Positions 18,193-27,255 are shown, counted from the first letter of the stretch. The stretch: DNA of 64,000 nucleotides from Pseudomonas benzenivorans (GCF_900100495.1 NZ_FNCT01000008.1:1-64000); one strand, 5' to 3'. Numbers and translations are program-made. Notes: generated from the letters alone by a model not told the origin.

Positions 18193-19101
18193 ATGCGCCG
18201 CAAGATCCCCAGCACCGCCGCCCTGGTCGCCTTCGAGTCGGCCGCTCGCCACCAGAGCTTCACCCGCGCGGCCGAGGAGCTGGCGCTGACCCAGAGCGCC
18301 ATCTGCCGGCAGATCGCCAGCCTCGAGGAGTTCCTCAACGTCGAGCTGTTCCGCCGTTCGCGGCGCGGGGTCAAGCTGACCGAGGCCGGCCTGTCCTACG
18401 CGCGGCGGGTCGCCGCGCAGCTCGATGCAGTGGAGCGCGACACCCTGGCGGTGATGGGTCAGCAGGGCGCCATGAGCATCGAACTGGCGGTGGTGCCGAC
18501 CTTCGGTACCCAGTGGTTGCTGCCGCGGCTGAAGGATTTCCAACGCCTGCACCCCCAGGTCACGGTCAACCTGACCAACCGCACCCGGCCCTTCCTGTTC
18601 GCCGACACCGACTTCGATGCCGCGGTGTACTTCGGCGACGGCGAGTGGTCGGGCACCGCCGCGCACCTGCTGATGCGCGAGAACCCGATGCCGGTGTGCA
18701 GCCCGGCGCTGCTCGACGGCCGCCAGCAGCTGAGCGCCGAGCAGATCGCCGGCCTGCCGCTGCTGCAGCAGACCACCCGGCCCTATGCCTGGCGCCAGTG
18801 GTTCAATTCGCTCGGGCTGAACCTGGCGCGGGACATGAGCGGAGCGCGTTACGAGCTGTTTTCCATGCTCGCCCAGGCGGCCATGCACGAGATGGGCGTG
18901 GCGCTGATCCCGCCCTTCCTGATCCAGCGCGAACTGGCCGAGGGTCGCCTGGTGCTGGCGCTGGAGCATGCCTGCCACAGCGACAAGGCCTATTACCTGA
19001 TGATCCCCGAGCGCAAGGTGGAGTCCGCCGCGCTGCAAAGCTTTCGCGATTGGCTGGTGGCGCAAGCGCGCCGCTATGCCCAGGCCAGTGGACTGGAATA
19101 A
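18193..19101 (+). CDS. gcdR: LysR-family regulator of glutarate catabolism
   Basis: LysR-type regulator (302 aa) of the GcvA-like subgroup. The N-terminal winged helix-turn-helix reads FTRAAEELALTQSAICRQI and is followed by a linker and a periplasmic-binding-type effector domain. It is divergent from gcdHG with a palindromic operator candidate in between, so it very likely activates that operon in response to glutarate, as shown for GcdR in P. putida and P. aeruginosa. The assignment rests on position plus family. Confidence 0.88.
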   Translation: MRRKIPSTAALVAFESAARHQSFTRAAEELALTQSAICRQIASLEEFLNVELFRRSRRGVKLTEAGLSYARRVAAQLDAVERDTLAVMGQQGAMSIELAVVPTFGTQWLLPRLKDFQRLHPQVTVNLTNRTRPFLFADTDFDAAVYFGDGEWSGTAAHLLMRENPMPVCSPALLDGRQQLSAEQIAGLPLLQQTTRPYAWRQWFNSLGLNLARDMSGARYELFSMLAQAAMHEMGVALIPPFLIQRELAEGRLVLALEHACHSDKAYYLMIPERKVESAALQSFRDWLVAQARRYAQASGLE

Positions 19102-19652
19102 ACGACAGCAGGCGAAGCAACTGCCCGCCCCCGGAACTGTCGCCGGGATGCTCGCTGGGCGCCCTCCGCCGGCTAGAGCGCGGCCCATCCGCAGGGACTA
19201 CGCGGCACAAGCTGACCCCGTAGTCAGCAATCCAGGCCGCTACACTCCGCCCAGCCGGCCCAGGCCGCAGGCGTCCAATTTATTGCACAGAAACCCGGCA
19301 TAACGTCCTGAAACCCTGAGCTGCGTGACGCATCCGCCGGCGCCTTACCGACCTGATGGGCGACCATTCAGCGTACCGATGCCATCTGCCCCCGAAAATA
19401 TCCGCCAGCACCCCGCACAACCACGCGCAGCAAGCCTTTGCCGGAAAAAATGGCCAAAAAGTCGCGGAGTGACTTGTAGTTGTCGCAAGGTTTTACTCCA
19501 TAACGTCTTGAAGGACTTAAGCTTCGCCTGCAAAATGCCGCCCCCCGCCCGCACCACAGCTTCTGCTAGGGTGGTTTGTGCTGATCCGTCCTTTGCCAGC
19601 GTGCCATCCGCAGTGCGCCGGTTCACTAAAAAGATCACGCAGGAGATTAGAA
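19102..19652. other. Intergenic region upstream of pntAA
   Basis: These 551 bases have no supportable gene: the frames that stay open are continuations of shadow frames or lack family features. The sequence ATAACGTCYTGAA occurs twice (near 19300 and 19500). The transhydrogenase promoter should be here; I could not fix it. Confidence 0.45.
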
Positions 19653-20774
19653 GTGCACATCGGTGTTCCTCTCGAAACCCATGCCGGCGAGACGCGGGTT
19701 GCCGCGACTCCCGAGACCATCAAGAAGCTGGTGAGCCAAGGCCACCAGGTCACCGTGCAAAGTGGCGCCGGCGTCAGCGCCAGCATTCCGGACAGCGCCT
19801 ATGCCGCCGTCGGCGCAGCCATCGGCAACGATGCCGCGGCCTTCGGCGCCGATCTGGTGCTCAAGGTGCTGGCCCCGAGCGCTGCCGAACTGACTCACAT
19901 GCGCACCGGCGCGGTGCTGGTCGGCATGCTCAACCCGTTCAGCGACGAGACCATCGCGCGCCTGGCCGAACGCGGCATCACCGCCTTCGCCCTGGAGGCG
20001 GCGCCGCGCACCTCGCGCGCGCAGAGCCTGGACGTGCTGAGCTCGCAGGCCAACATCGCCGGCTACAAGGCGGTGCTGCTGGCCGCCCACCACTACCCGC
20101 GCTTCATGCCGATGCTGATGACCGCCGCCGGGACGGTGAAGGCCGCCCGCGTGCTGATCCTCGGCGCCGGCGTCGCCGGCCTGCAGGCCATCGCCACGGC
20201 CAGGCGCCTGGGCGCGGTGATCGAGGCCTCGGACGTGCGCCCGGCGGTCAAGGAGCAGATCGAGTCGCTCGGCGCCAAGTTCGTCGACGTGCCCTTCGAG
20301 ACCGATGAAGAACGCGAGTGCGCCGAGGGCGTCGGCGGCTATGCGCGGCCAATGCCGGCCTCGTGGATGGCGCGCCAGGCCAAGGCGGTGCACGAGCGCG
20401 CCAAGCAGGCCGATATCGTCATCACCACCGCACTGATCCCGGGGCGCAAGGCACCGACCCTGCTGCATGAGGCCACTGTGGCCGAGATGAAGCCCGGCTC
20501 GGTGGTCATCGACCTGGCCGCGGCCCAGGGCGGCAACTGCCCGCTGACGGTCGCCGAGCAGGTGGTGGTCAGCAACGGCGTGACCATCGTCGGCCACAGC
20601 AACCTGGCCGCGCTGGTACCGGCCGACGCCTCGGCGCTGTACGCGCGCAACCTGCTGGACTTCCTCAAGCTGGTCATCGACAAGGACGGCCAGTTCCACC
20701 TCAACCTCGAAGACGACATCGTCGCCGCGTGCCTGATGTGCCGCGACGGCCAGATCGTCCGGACCAACAAATAA
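19653..20774 (+). CDS. pntAA: NAD(P) transhydrogenase subunit alpha part 1
   Basis: NAD-binding domain I of the proton-translocating transhydrogenase (373 aa, cytoplasmic). It has N-terminal ETHAGETRVAATPE and the Rossmann motif LILGAGVAGLQAIATARRLG. The start is taken as GTG 19653 with AGGAGA six bases upstream; an in-frame ATG 75 bases earlier adds unrelated residues. It is the first gene of a three-gene set (AA, AB, B), as in P. aeruginosa, in contrast to the fused PntA of E. coli. Confidence 0.94.
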   Translation: MHIGVPLETHAGETRVAATPETIKKLVSQGHQVTVQSGAGVSASIPDSAYAAVGAAIGNDAAAFGADLVLKVLAPSAAELTHMRTGAVLVGMLNPFSDETIARLAERGITAFALEAAPRTSRAQSLDVLSSQANIAGYKAVLLAAHHYPRFMPMLMTAAGTVKAARVLILGAGVAGLQAIATARRLGAVIEASDVRPAVKEQIESLGAKFVDVPFETDEERECAEGVGGYARPMPASWMARQAKAVHERAKQADIVITTALIPGRKAPTLLHEATVAEMKPGSVVIDLAAAQGGNCPLTVAEQVVVSNGVTIVGHSNLAALVPADASALYARNLLDFLKLVIDKDGQFHLNLEDDIVAACLMCRDGQIVRTNK

Positions 20775-20797
20775 GCGGCCGTCAGGCCATCACATGC

Positions 20798-20838
20798 CCC
20801 TCTCCCCCGGGAGAGGGTGCCCGAAGGGCGGGTGAGGG
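20798..20838. repeat. CCCTCTCCC hairpin repeat between pntAA and pntAB
   Basis: CCCTCTCCC-CC-GGGAGAGGG (20798-20817) followed by the TGCCCGAAGGGCGGGTGAGGG unit. This motif is widely dispersed between genes in Pseudomonas and related Proteobacteria. It lies inside the pnt operon. Confidence 0.7.
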
Positions 20839-20889
20839 CCAACCCAACTCGCCCGCTGAACTGACAGACGAGAAAGCAAGGATCACAAC

Positions 20890-21222
20890 ATGGACCTGAT
20901 TTCCGACGGCATCTACAACCTGATCATCTTCGTGCTGGCCATCTATGTCGGCTACCACGTGGTATGGAACGTCACCCCGGCTCTGCACACCCCACTGATG
21001 GCGGTGACCAACGCGATTTCGGCGATCGTCATCGTCGGCGCCATGCTCGCCGCCGCGCTGACCGTGACCCCGCTGGGCAAGGTCATGGGCACCCTGGCCG
21101 TGGCCCTGGCCGCGGTCAACGTGTTCGGCGGCTTCCTGGTGACCCGGCGCATGCTGGAAATGTTCAAGAAGAAGGCGCCCAAGACGGTGGTAGCCACCGG
21201 CGCGCTGGCGGAGAAGCACTGA
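20890..21222 (+). CDS. pntAB: NAD(P) transhydrogenase subunit alpha part 2
   Basis: Membrane domain II N-terminal part of the transhydrogenase (110 aa). It has three to four hydrophobic helices, including [20 protein letters not shown] and [18 protein letters not shown], typical of the alpha-2 chain. It lies between pntAA and pntB, 2 bases before the pntB start, so it is co-translated with it. Confidence 0.93.
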   Translation: MDLISDGIYNLIIFVLAIYVGYHVVWNVTPALHTPLMAVTNAISAIVIVGAMLAAALTVTPLGKVMGTLAVALAAVNVFGGFLVTRRMLEMFKKKAPKTVVATGALAEKH

Positions 21223-21224
21223 CC

Positions 21225-22667
21225 ATGAGCATGAACCTGATCACTGTTCTCTATCTGCTGGCGTCCGTCTGCTTTATCCAGGCGCTCAAGGGCCTGTCGC
21301 ACCCGACCAGCTCGCGGCGCGGCAACCTGTTCGGCATGCTCGGCATGGCCATCGCCATCGTCACCACGGTCGGCCTGATCTACAAGCTCAGCGCGCAGAT
21401 GGGCGCCAGCGCCGGCCTCGGCTATGTGATCCTCGGCCTGCTGGCCGGCGGCAGCGCCGGCTCGATCATGGCCAAGCGCGTGGAGATGACCAAGATGCCC
21501 GAGCTGGTGGCCTTCATGCACAGCATGATCGGCCTGGCCGCGGTGTTCATCGCCATCGCCGCGGTGGTCGAGCCGCAGTCGCTCGGCATAGTCGCCCAGC
21601 TCGGCGATGCGATCCCGGCCGGTAATCGCCTGGAACTGTTCCTAGGCGCGGCGATCGGCGCCATCACCTTCTCCGGTTCGGTGATCGCCTTCGGCAAGCT
21701 CTCGGGCAAGTACAAGTTCCGCCTGTTCCAGGGCGCCCCGGTACAGTTCGCCGGCCAGCATCTGCTCAACCTGGCGGTCGGCCTGGCGATCGTCGGCCTC
21801 GGCCTGGCCTTCACCTTCAGCGGCAACCTCGGCGCCTTCGCCCTGCTGGTGCTGCTGGCCTTCGTCATCGGCGTGCTGATCATCATCCCGATCGGCGGCG
21901 CCGACATGCCGGTGGTGGTGTCGATGCTCAACTCCTACTCGGGCTGGGCGGCGGCCGGGATCGGCTTCTCGCTGAACAACTCGATGCTGATCATCGCCGG
22001 TTCGCTGGTCGGTTCGAGCGGTGCGATCCTCTCCTACATCATGTGCAAGGCGATGAACCGCTCGTTCTTCAACGTACTCCTCGGCGGCTTCGGCGGCGCG
22101 GCGGATGCCGGGGCAGCCGCCGGCGGCAGCAGCGAACAGCGCCCGGTGAAGTCCGGTTCGGCCGACGACGCCGCCTTCCTGCTGACCAACGCCGACAGCG
22201 TGATCATCGTCCCCGGCTACGGCCTGGCGGTGGCCCGCGCCCAGCACGCGCTGATGGAACTGGCGGAGAAGCTGAGCCACCGCGGGGTCACCGTGAAGTA
22301 CGCGATCCACCCGGTGGCCGGGCGCATGCCCGGGCACATGAACGTGCTGCTGGCCGAGGCCGAGGTGCCCTACGAGCAGGTGTTCGAGATGGAGGACATC
22401 AACTCCGAGTTCGGCCAGGCCGACGTGGTGCTGGTGCTGGGCGCCAACGACGTGGTCAACCCGGCGGCGAAGAACGATCCGAAGTCGCCGATCGCCGGCA
22501 TGCCGATCCTCGAGGCCTACAAGGCCAAGACCGTGATCGTCAACAAGCGCTCGATGGCCAGCGGCTACGCCGGCCTGGACAACGAACTGTTCTACCTGGA
22601 CAAGACCATGATGGTCTTCGGCGACGCCAAGAAGGTCATCGAGGACATGGTCAAGGCAGTCGACTGA
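21225..22667 (+). CDS. pntB: NAD(P) transhydrogenase subunit beta
   Basis: Subunit carrying the rest of the proton channel and the NADP-binding domain III (480 aa). The first ~270 residues are multi-helical membrane domain. Domain III shows VPGYGLAVARAQHALMELAE, IHPVAGRMPGHMNVLLAEA and LVLGANDVVNPAAKNDPKSP. The chosen ATG (21225, MSMNLITVLYLLASVCF) follows the pntAB stop by two bases. The complex makes NADPH from NADH at the expense of the proton gradient. An intrinsic terminator follows. Confidence 0.95.
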   Translation: MSMNLITVLYLLASVCFIQALKGLSHPTSSRRGNLFGMLGMAIAIVTTVGLIYKLSAQMGASAGLGYVILGLLAGGSAGSIMAKRVEMTKMPELVAFMHSMIGLAAVFIAIAAVVEPQSLGIVAQLGDAIPAGNRLELFLGAAIGAITFSGSVIAFGKLSGKYKFRLFQGAPVQFAGQHLLNLAVGLAIVGLGLAFTFSGNLGAFALLVLLAFVIGVLIIIPIGGADMPVVVSMLNSYSGWAAAGIGFSLNNSMLIIAGSLVGSSGAILSYIMCKAMNRSFFNVLLGGFGGAADAGAAAGGSSEQRPVKSGSADDAAFLLTNADSVIIVPGYGLAVARAQHALMELAEKLSHRGVTVKYAIHPVAGRMPGHMNVLLAEAEVPYEQVFEMEDINSEFGQADVVLVLGANDVVNPAAKNDPKSPIAGMPILEAYKAKTVIVNKRSMASGYAGLDNELFYLDKTMMVFGDAKKVIEDMVKAVD

Positions 22668-22687
22668 CCGGCTCGTTCCGCTGTACC

Positions 22688-22714
22688 AAAGCCCGGCCCA
22701 GCGCCGGGCTTTTT
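22688..22714 (+). terminator. Intrinsic terminator after pntB
   Basis: Stem AAGCCCGGC (22689-22697) with GCCGGGCTT (22703-22711), loop CCAGC, followed by T5. Confidence 0.9.
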
Positions 22715-22800
22715 CATGTCCGGCCGGTGCCACCAGGACAGATACAGATTGGCCGGCGCACGGCGAAAAGCAGGCAAAAAAACTGAACGGCAGGTCAGCG

Positions 22801-22829
22801 TTACAGCGCAATCAATTTATAACTGTACC
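22801..22829. promoter_or_regulatory. TTACAG-N14-AACTGTACC site upstream of DUF1127 gene 1
   Basis: The half-site AACTGTACC (22821-22829) with an upstream TTACAG (22801-22806) mirrors the site before the second DUF1127 gene (GATACAGTT-N13-AACTGTACC). CTGTACC-type half-sites are used by MocR-family (GntR/aminotransferase) regulators; that family assignment is inference. Confidence 0.45.
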
Positions 22830-23072
22830 TATAGCAAATCGCTGCATATTCGCATTTTTGCAGGAGATAAACCCTTGAATATGCAAAGTCACATGGAACA
22901 TCACTTATCACCAGTACAGCTGACACACAAAAATTGATAACAGTTGCTAAGCAAACTATCTAATAGCCTCGTATTTTAGCCCAGCTGTGACTACTGCACC
23001 GGTTGCAAGAAGCGGAACATTGGCACCAGGCAAAACACTCTCTAGACCCGCCACAAGCGGAAGGATGACATC

Positions 23073-23288
23073 ATGGAACGTACCCTCAGTTCCGACCTGT
23101 TCTTCGAACACAGCTCCACCAACGCTACCAGCGCCCTGCCGCTGCGCCTGTTCGCCGCCCTGCTGCTGTGGCAGCGCCGCATCGTCAGCCGCCGCCAACT
23201 GGCGCGCCTGGATGCCCGCCTGCTGGCCGATGCCGGCATCAGCGAAGCCCAGCGCCACGCCGAGCTGAGCAAGCCGTTCTGGCGTTAA
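23073..23288 (+). CDS. DUF1127 microprotein
   Basis: Small basic protein (71 aa) ending in the DUF1127 core RRQLARLDARLLADAGISEAQRHAELSKPFWR. The preceding segment (LPLRLFAALLLWQRRIV) is amphipathic-hydrophobic. AAGCGGAAGG lies upstream of the ATG. The family includes small proteins linked to phosphate, carbon and RNA metabolism in alphaproteobacteria; no role is assigned in Pseudomonas. A second copy follows 250 bases downstream behind the same type of operator. Confidence 0.85.
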   Translation: MERTLSSDLFFEHSSTNATSALPLRLFAALLLWQRRIVSRRQLARLDARLLADAGISEAQRHAELSKPFWR

Positions 23289-23324
23289 GCGCCGCGGCGC
23301 AAGCCTCTCGGCAGCCCCGGACAG

Positions 23325-23354
23325 ACCCGCCCACGCCCCGCGTCGGCGGGTTTT
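23325..23354 (+). terminator. Intrinsic terminator after DUF1127 gene 1
   Basis: Stem ACCCGCC (23325-23331) with GGCGGGT (23345-23351), followed by a T tract. It makes the two DUF1127 genes separate transcription units. Confidence 0.8.
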
Positions 23355-23410
23355 GTCGTTATGCGGTTCACGGTTTGCGGGGAGCGGTACAGCTGGTCGA
23401 AGTCGCAAGC

Positions 23411-23441
23411 GATACAGTTCTATATCGCTATAAACTGTACC
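23411..23441. promoter_or_regulatory. GATACAGTT-N13-AACTGTACC operator upstream of DUF1127 gene 2
   Basis: Inverted arms GATACAGTT (23411-23419) and AACTGTACC (23433-23441) flank TATATCGCTATA. Another GGTACAG half lies at about 23386 and an AATACAATT follows. The clustering and the shared arms with 22801-22829 point to one regulator for both small genes. Confidence 0.55.
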
Positions 23442-23540
23442 AATACAATTCTGCCTCGCTGTGACTGCAGCCCCAGCCCGGCGTACGCGACCATGGCTTC
23501 CCATACCCCACACCCGCCCCGTGCGGGAAGGTCCATTGCC

Positions 23541-23747
23541 ATGGAGCGCATTCTCGGCAGCACCGCACTGACATTCCGTCAATCCCGTACTCACTGGCTC
23601 GCCCGCCTGCGCGCCACGCTCAAGCGCTGGCAGCTCAACGCCCATACCCGCCGCCAACTGGCCGCGCTGGACCTACGCCTGCTGGCCGACGCCGGCATCA
23701 ACCCCAGCGACCGCCTGGCCGAACTGGAGAAGCCGTTCTGGCGTTGA
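23541..23747 (+). CDS. DUF1127 microprotein (paralogue)
   Basis: 68-aa basic protein with C-terminal RRQLAALDLRLLADAGINPSDRLAELEKPFWR, nearly the same core as its neighbour at 23073. It is read from the ATG at 23541 (MERILGSTALTF); both paralogues begin MER. The upstream operator-like repeat ends about 100 bases before the start. Function unknown; likely an inducible cytoplasmic small protein. Confidence 0.85.
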   Translation: MERILGSTALTFRQSRTHWLARLRATLKRWQLNAHTRRQLAALDLRLLADAGINPSDRLAELEKPFWR

Positions 23748-23844
23748 GCCAGCATGGTGCGCCAAGTGGCCAGTGAGCTAGGCTTACGGCGAACTTGGCG
23801 CGGTGGCTCGCCGCGCTTTCAGCTACCTATCGGGAGTTTTCAGG

Positions 23845-24162
23845 ATGAACCCTGTGCGCGCACTCGGCGTTGTCGCTCTATTCATACTGGCCACCAGCGC
23901 TTCGGCCTCCAGCTTCGTCGCCACCACCGATGCCGTGGGCGGTGCGCTGGTGGGTACCTCGGATGCCAGCTCCGATGCCACCTCGTCGCTGCGCGACGAT
24001 AAGGTCGTACTGGCCGCGCGTGACGACGCCGCCAGCTTCGTCGCCAGCCAGGGGACGATCCGCGGCGTGCGCCTGGAGGCGGCGCTGAGCCATATCCGCC
24101 AGCACAACCCCAGCCTGGCGGCCGACGATCTGCAGCTCGCCCAGGCGATTCTCAGCCTGTAA
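23845..24162 (+). CDS. DUF2388 family exported protein
   Basis: 105-aa protein with signal peptide MNPVRALGVVALFILATSASA. The mature part is the DUF2388 unit: SFVATTDAVGGALVGTSDASS, DDKVVLAARDDAASFVASQG and IRGVRLEAAL. GGGAG lies upstream of the ATG. The family is small, Pseudomonas-centred and periplasmic, of unknown function. A paralogue follows 214 bases later and is translationally coupled to a DUF4105 protein, suggesting all three act together. Confidence 0.85.
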   Translation: MNPVRALGVVALFILATSASASSFVATTDAVGGALVGTSDASSDATSSLRDDKVVLAARDDAASFVASQGTIRGVRLEAALSHIRQHNPSLAADDLQLAQAILSL

Positions 24163-24376
24163 GCGGCCACGGCGCCTCGCGGCCAGCGGGGCGCTGTAAT
24201 TCCAGCCCTTCCGCCTGCACCTGGCTCTGGTTCCATCCCCCGCATTCCGCTAGCCTTGCCCGCCGCAACGCAGCCACCCTCCCGGCCGCGGGCTGGCTCG
24301 TGCGCACGCCGCGGGCCGGAACCGTCGCGGCCCAGGCTCGTCCAATAACCATCGTTGCACTTACCGGAGACTGTCC

Positions 24377-24697
24377 ATGCACCGCCCGTTGCTCGCCGCC
24401 GTCGCCTGCCTCGCCCTGTTCGCCGGCAGCGCCCAGGCGCAAACCCTGGTCGCCACCAGCAACATCATCGTCCGCGCGCTCGAGCGCACCCTCGATTTCA
24501 CCTCGGACACCACCACCTCGATCCGCGACATGAAGGTGCTGGTCGAGGCCCGCGACGACGCCGCCAGCTTCGTCGCCAGCCGCGGCGCGATCCGCGGCGC
24601 CCACCTGGAAGCGGCGCTCGGCGCCCTGCGCAGCCAGGTCCCCGAAGCCCGGGCCGCCTCCGACCTGGAACTGGCCGAAGCCATCCTCGCCCTGTGA
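24377..24697 (+). CDS. DUF2388 family exported protein (paralogue)
   Basis: 106-aa exported protein; the signal peptide ends ...LFAGSAQAQ. It carries TLVATSNIIVRALERTLDF, a DMKVLVEARDDAASFVASRG core and IRGAHLEAALGALR, matching its neighbour. Its TGA overlaps the GTG start of the DUF4105 gene by three bases in a GTGA arrangement, so the two are coupled. Confidence 0.85.
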   Translation: MHRPLLAAVACLALFAGSAQAQTLVATSNIIVRALERTLDFTSDTTTSIRDMKVLVEARDDAASFVASRGAIRGAHLEAALGALRSQVPEARAASDLELAEAILAL

Positions 24698-26649
24698 ACC
24701 TGACGCGCGCCTGGCTGCTGGCCGTGGCGCTGCTGGCCAGCGCCAGCAGCCAGGCCGAGTTGCGCCTGGTGCTGGATAGCGATGCGCTCGACAGCCAGCA
24801 GCGGCAGGCCAGCCAGACGCTATTGCACGAAGCGCTCGCGGCCTTGCCGCCGCGCCTCAAACAGCGCCTGGACCGGCGCGTCAAGGTGCGCTGGCGGCCG
24901 CTGCCAACCGCGATCTACGGCCGCGCCGGGCGCTTCAGCGGCATCGAGCTGAATGCCGGCCTGCTGGCCGCGCTGAGCGATGGCAGCGCCGCGCAGCAGC
25001 GGACCGGCCGCCCGCATGGCACGGTGCGCCGCGAACTGCTGGCCACCCTGGTCCACGAACTCACCCACCTCTACGATCGCGCGCGGCTGTGGCCGGCGGA
25101 TCAACGGCGCCTGCTGCAACGTTGCCGCCAGCACGCCGCCAGCCTCGGCCCGATCGGCCTGCCCGAGGCTTGCCGCGGGCAGGCCGCGCGGCGCTTCACC
25201 CTCAGCGACGATCCGCGCCTGCTCGACCTGGCCGGCTGGCCACAACGGGTCGGCAGCCGCGGGCAGCGCGAGCGGGACAACGCCCAGTTGGCGCGCAGCC
25301 CGGACAGCTACGAGTTGAGCAACCCGCGCGAGTTCGTCGCGGTGAACCTCGAGTACTTCCTCCTCGACCCCAGCTACGCCTGCCGCCGCCCCTCGCTGGC
25401 GCGACATTTCCGCGAACATTTCGCCGGCTGGGCGCCGCCCCGGCAGCAGCCCTGCGCCGACGGCCACGCCTACCTCAACGCCGGCCGTGACTTCGCCCGC
25501 CAGCCGCTCGGCAGGCTCGACCCCGAGCGCGTCTACCAGGTCGACTACCTGCTCGCCGAGGCCAACCAGGCCTGGGCCAGCCGCTGGGGCCACAGCATGC
25601 TGCGCCTGGTGATCTGCGCGCCGGGACGGCCGCGCGGGGCGGATTGCCGGCTGGACCTCGACCAGCACCTGGTGCTGTCCTACCGCGCCTTCGTCGGCGA
25701 CCTGCAGCTGTCCAGCTGGGACGGCCTGACTGGCGCCTACCCGTCGCGGCTGTTCGTCCTGCCGCTGGCCCAGGTGATCGACGAGTACACCAAGGTCGAG
25801 CTGCGCAGCCTGGCCTCGGTGCCGCTGGCGCTCAGCCGCAAACAACTGGAGCAGCTGGTCACCCGCGCCGCCGAACAGCACTGGAGCTACGACGGCGACT
25901 ACTACTTCATCTCCAACAACTGCGCGGTGGAGACCCTCAAGCTGCTGCGCAGCGGCAGCCGCCATCCGCGCCTGCAGGCGCTCGACAGCATCCTCCCCAA
26001 CGGCCTGCTCGACAGCCTGGTGGCGCGCGGCCTGGCCGACCGCAGCGTGCTCGACGACCCGCGCGAGGCGCTGCGCCTGGGCTATCGCTTCGACTCCTTC
26101 CGCGAGCGCTACCAGGCGATGTTCGCGGTGCTGCAGCAGCGCCTGCCGATCGCCCAGCGCAAGGTCGAGGACTGGCTGGCGCAGCCGTCCAACACCCGTC
26201 GCCGCTGGTTCGCCGCGGCCGACCTGCGCGCCAGTGCGGCGCTGCTGCTGCTCGAGCAGGCGGCGCTGCGCCGCCAGCTGCTGCTGGCCCAGGACGAGCT
26301 CAAACACCGCTACCTAGGCGAGCGCAGCGCGGACGACCCGAGCCTGCACAAGGCCGACAGCGCGCTGCAGCAAATCCTCGCCGGCAGCGGCTTTCTCAGC
26401 CGCCCGGCGGAACTCCTCGACGGTGGCTACGGCCTGCCGCAAGCCGCCGAATGGCAACGCCTGGAAGCCGAGAGTCGCAGCCGCCAGCAGCAGCTGCGCC
26501 AGCTCAGCGACGATCTCGACCGCGAGGTGCGCCGCCTGCTGGAGCCGGCGCGGCTGGCCGAGCTGGAGGCCAACGAAGCCAACCTGGTCGAGCTGCGCGA
26601 GCACCTGCGCGCGCTGCACAAGGCCAGTGGCGGACTGGTATTGCCTTGA
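24694..26649 (+). CDS. DUF4105-type periplasmic protein with HExxH motif
   Basis: Exported protein of about 651 aa (signal peptide ...LAVALLASASSQA), read from GTG 24694 in a GTGA overlap with the DUF2388 gene. The N-terminal ~280 residues contain LVHELTHLYDR, a zinc-metallopeptidase-like HExxH. The middle is the DUF4105 (Lnb N-terminal-like) domain with SRWGHSMLRL and ISNNCAVETLKLL, the His and Cys expected for a permuted papain-like hydrolase. The last ~150 residues are a predicted coiled coil. It could be a cell-wall or lipoprotein hydrolase; this is inference. Confidence 0.75.
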   Translation: MNLTRAWLLAVALLASASSQAELRLVLDSDALDSQQRQASQTLLHEALAALPPRLKQRLDRRVKVRWRPLPTAIYGRAGRFSGIELNAGLLAALSDGSAAQQRTGRPHGTVRRELLATLVHELTHLYDRARLWPADQRRLLQRCRQHAASLGPIGLPEACRGQAARRFTLSDDPRLLDLAGWPQRVGSRGQRERDNAQLARSPDSYELSNPREFVAVNLEYFLLDPSYACRRPSLARHFREHFAGWAPPRQQPCADGHAYLNAGRDFARQPLGRLDPERVYQVDYLLAEANQAWASRWGHSMLRLVICAPGRPRGADCRLDLDQHLVLSYRAFVGDLQLSSWDGLTGAYPSRLFVLPLAQVIDEYTKVELRSLASVPLALSRKQLEQLVTRAAEQHWSYDGDYYFISNNCAVETLKLLRSGSRHPRLQALDSILPNGLLDSLVARGLADRSVLDDPREALRLGYRFDSFRERYQAMFAVLQQRLPIAQRKVEDWLAQPSNTRRRWFAAADLRASAALLLLEQAALRRQLLLAQDELKHRYLGERSADDPSLHKADSALQQILAGSGFLSRPAELLDGGYGLPQAAEWQRLEAESRSRQQQLRQLSDDLDREVRRLLEPARLAELEANEANLVELREHLRALHKASGGLVLP

Positions 26650-26726
26650 GATTGGCGAAACCCGAGGTGCAGGGTACTGCCGGCCGCGAGCATTCGGTGC
26701 GCGCAGCCTAGGCGGCCCCGCGCGCC

Positions 26727-27149
26727 CTACCCGGGCCGCGCGGAGTCAGGCATGAACTCCTGCCACTCTTCTGGCAACTGCTGGTCCAGATGCAGCCAGG
26801 GCAGGCGGCTCTGCACCCAGATATGGCGGTCGGCCGGCGCCAGCTCGGGGTGGTCGAGGGTGGCGACGGTGACGTCCAGGGTATCCGGGCTGAGCGTGGT
26901 GAACAGGCACAGCTGGGCGCCGCAACCGGGGCAGAAACTGCGCGTGCAGCTGGCTGACGAGGCATACTCGCGCGGCACGCCGGCCAGCCACTGGAAGCTC
27001 GCCCGCGGCACCGTGATCCAGGTGGTGACGATGCCGCCGCTGCTGCGCCGGCACACCGAACAATGGCAGTGGGCGATATCGCGCAACGGCGCCCGGAATT
27101 GGTAACGCAGCGCGCCGCACTGGCAGCCGCCGCTATGCACTTCGCTCAT
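26727..27149 (-). CDS. GFA family zinc protein (glutathione-dependent formaldehyde-activating-like)
   Basis: 140-aa protein of the CENP-V/GFA fold. Zinc ligands are visible: GGCQCGALRY near residue 9, HCHCSVCRRSSGG, and CPGCGAQLCLF. The start ATG 27149 (MSEVHSGGCQCG) is preferred over an upstream in-frame ATG that adds low-quality residues. The family has a few S-hydroxymethylglutathione-related members, but most, including this one, have no proven activity. Divergent from an AEC permease. Confidence 0.85.
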   Translation of the reverse strand: MSEVHSGGCQCGALRYQFRAPLRDIAHCHCSVCRRSSGGIVTTWITVPRASFQWLAGVPREYASSASCTRSFCPGCGAQLCLFTTLSPDTLDVTVATLDHPELAPADRHIWVQSRLPWLHLDQQLPEEWQEFMPDSARPG

Positions 27150-27255
27150 GCTCCCCTCCTCGGCCAAGGTTTCCCCCAAGCCTAACCCGCCGGCGCTCTT
27201 GCGTCGCCGCGCGGCGCTGGCCAAGATGGCCGTTTGTCGATTGGCGGGGGTTGCC

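Larger units (their letters stand above)
22668..23072. other. Gap between pntB and first DUF1127 gene
   Basis: It carries the pntB terminator (22688-22714) and then an AT-rich stretch with a palindromic regulator site (22801-22829). No gene is visible. It probably contains a long 5' leader, since the DUF1127 start lies about 240 bases beyond the site. Confidence 0.55.
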
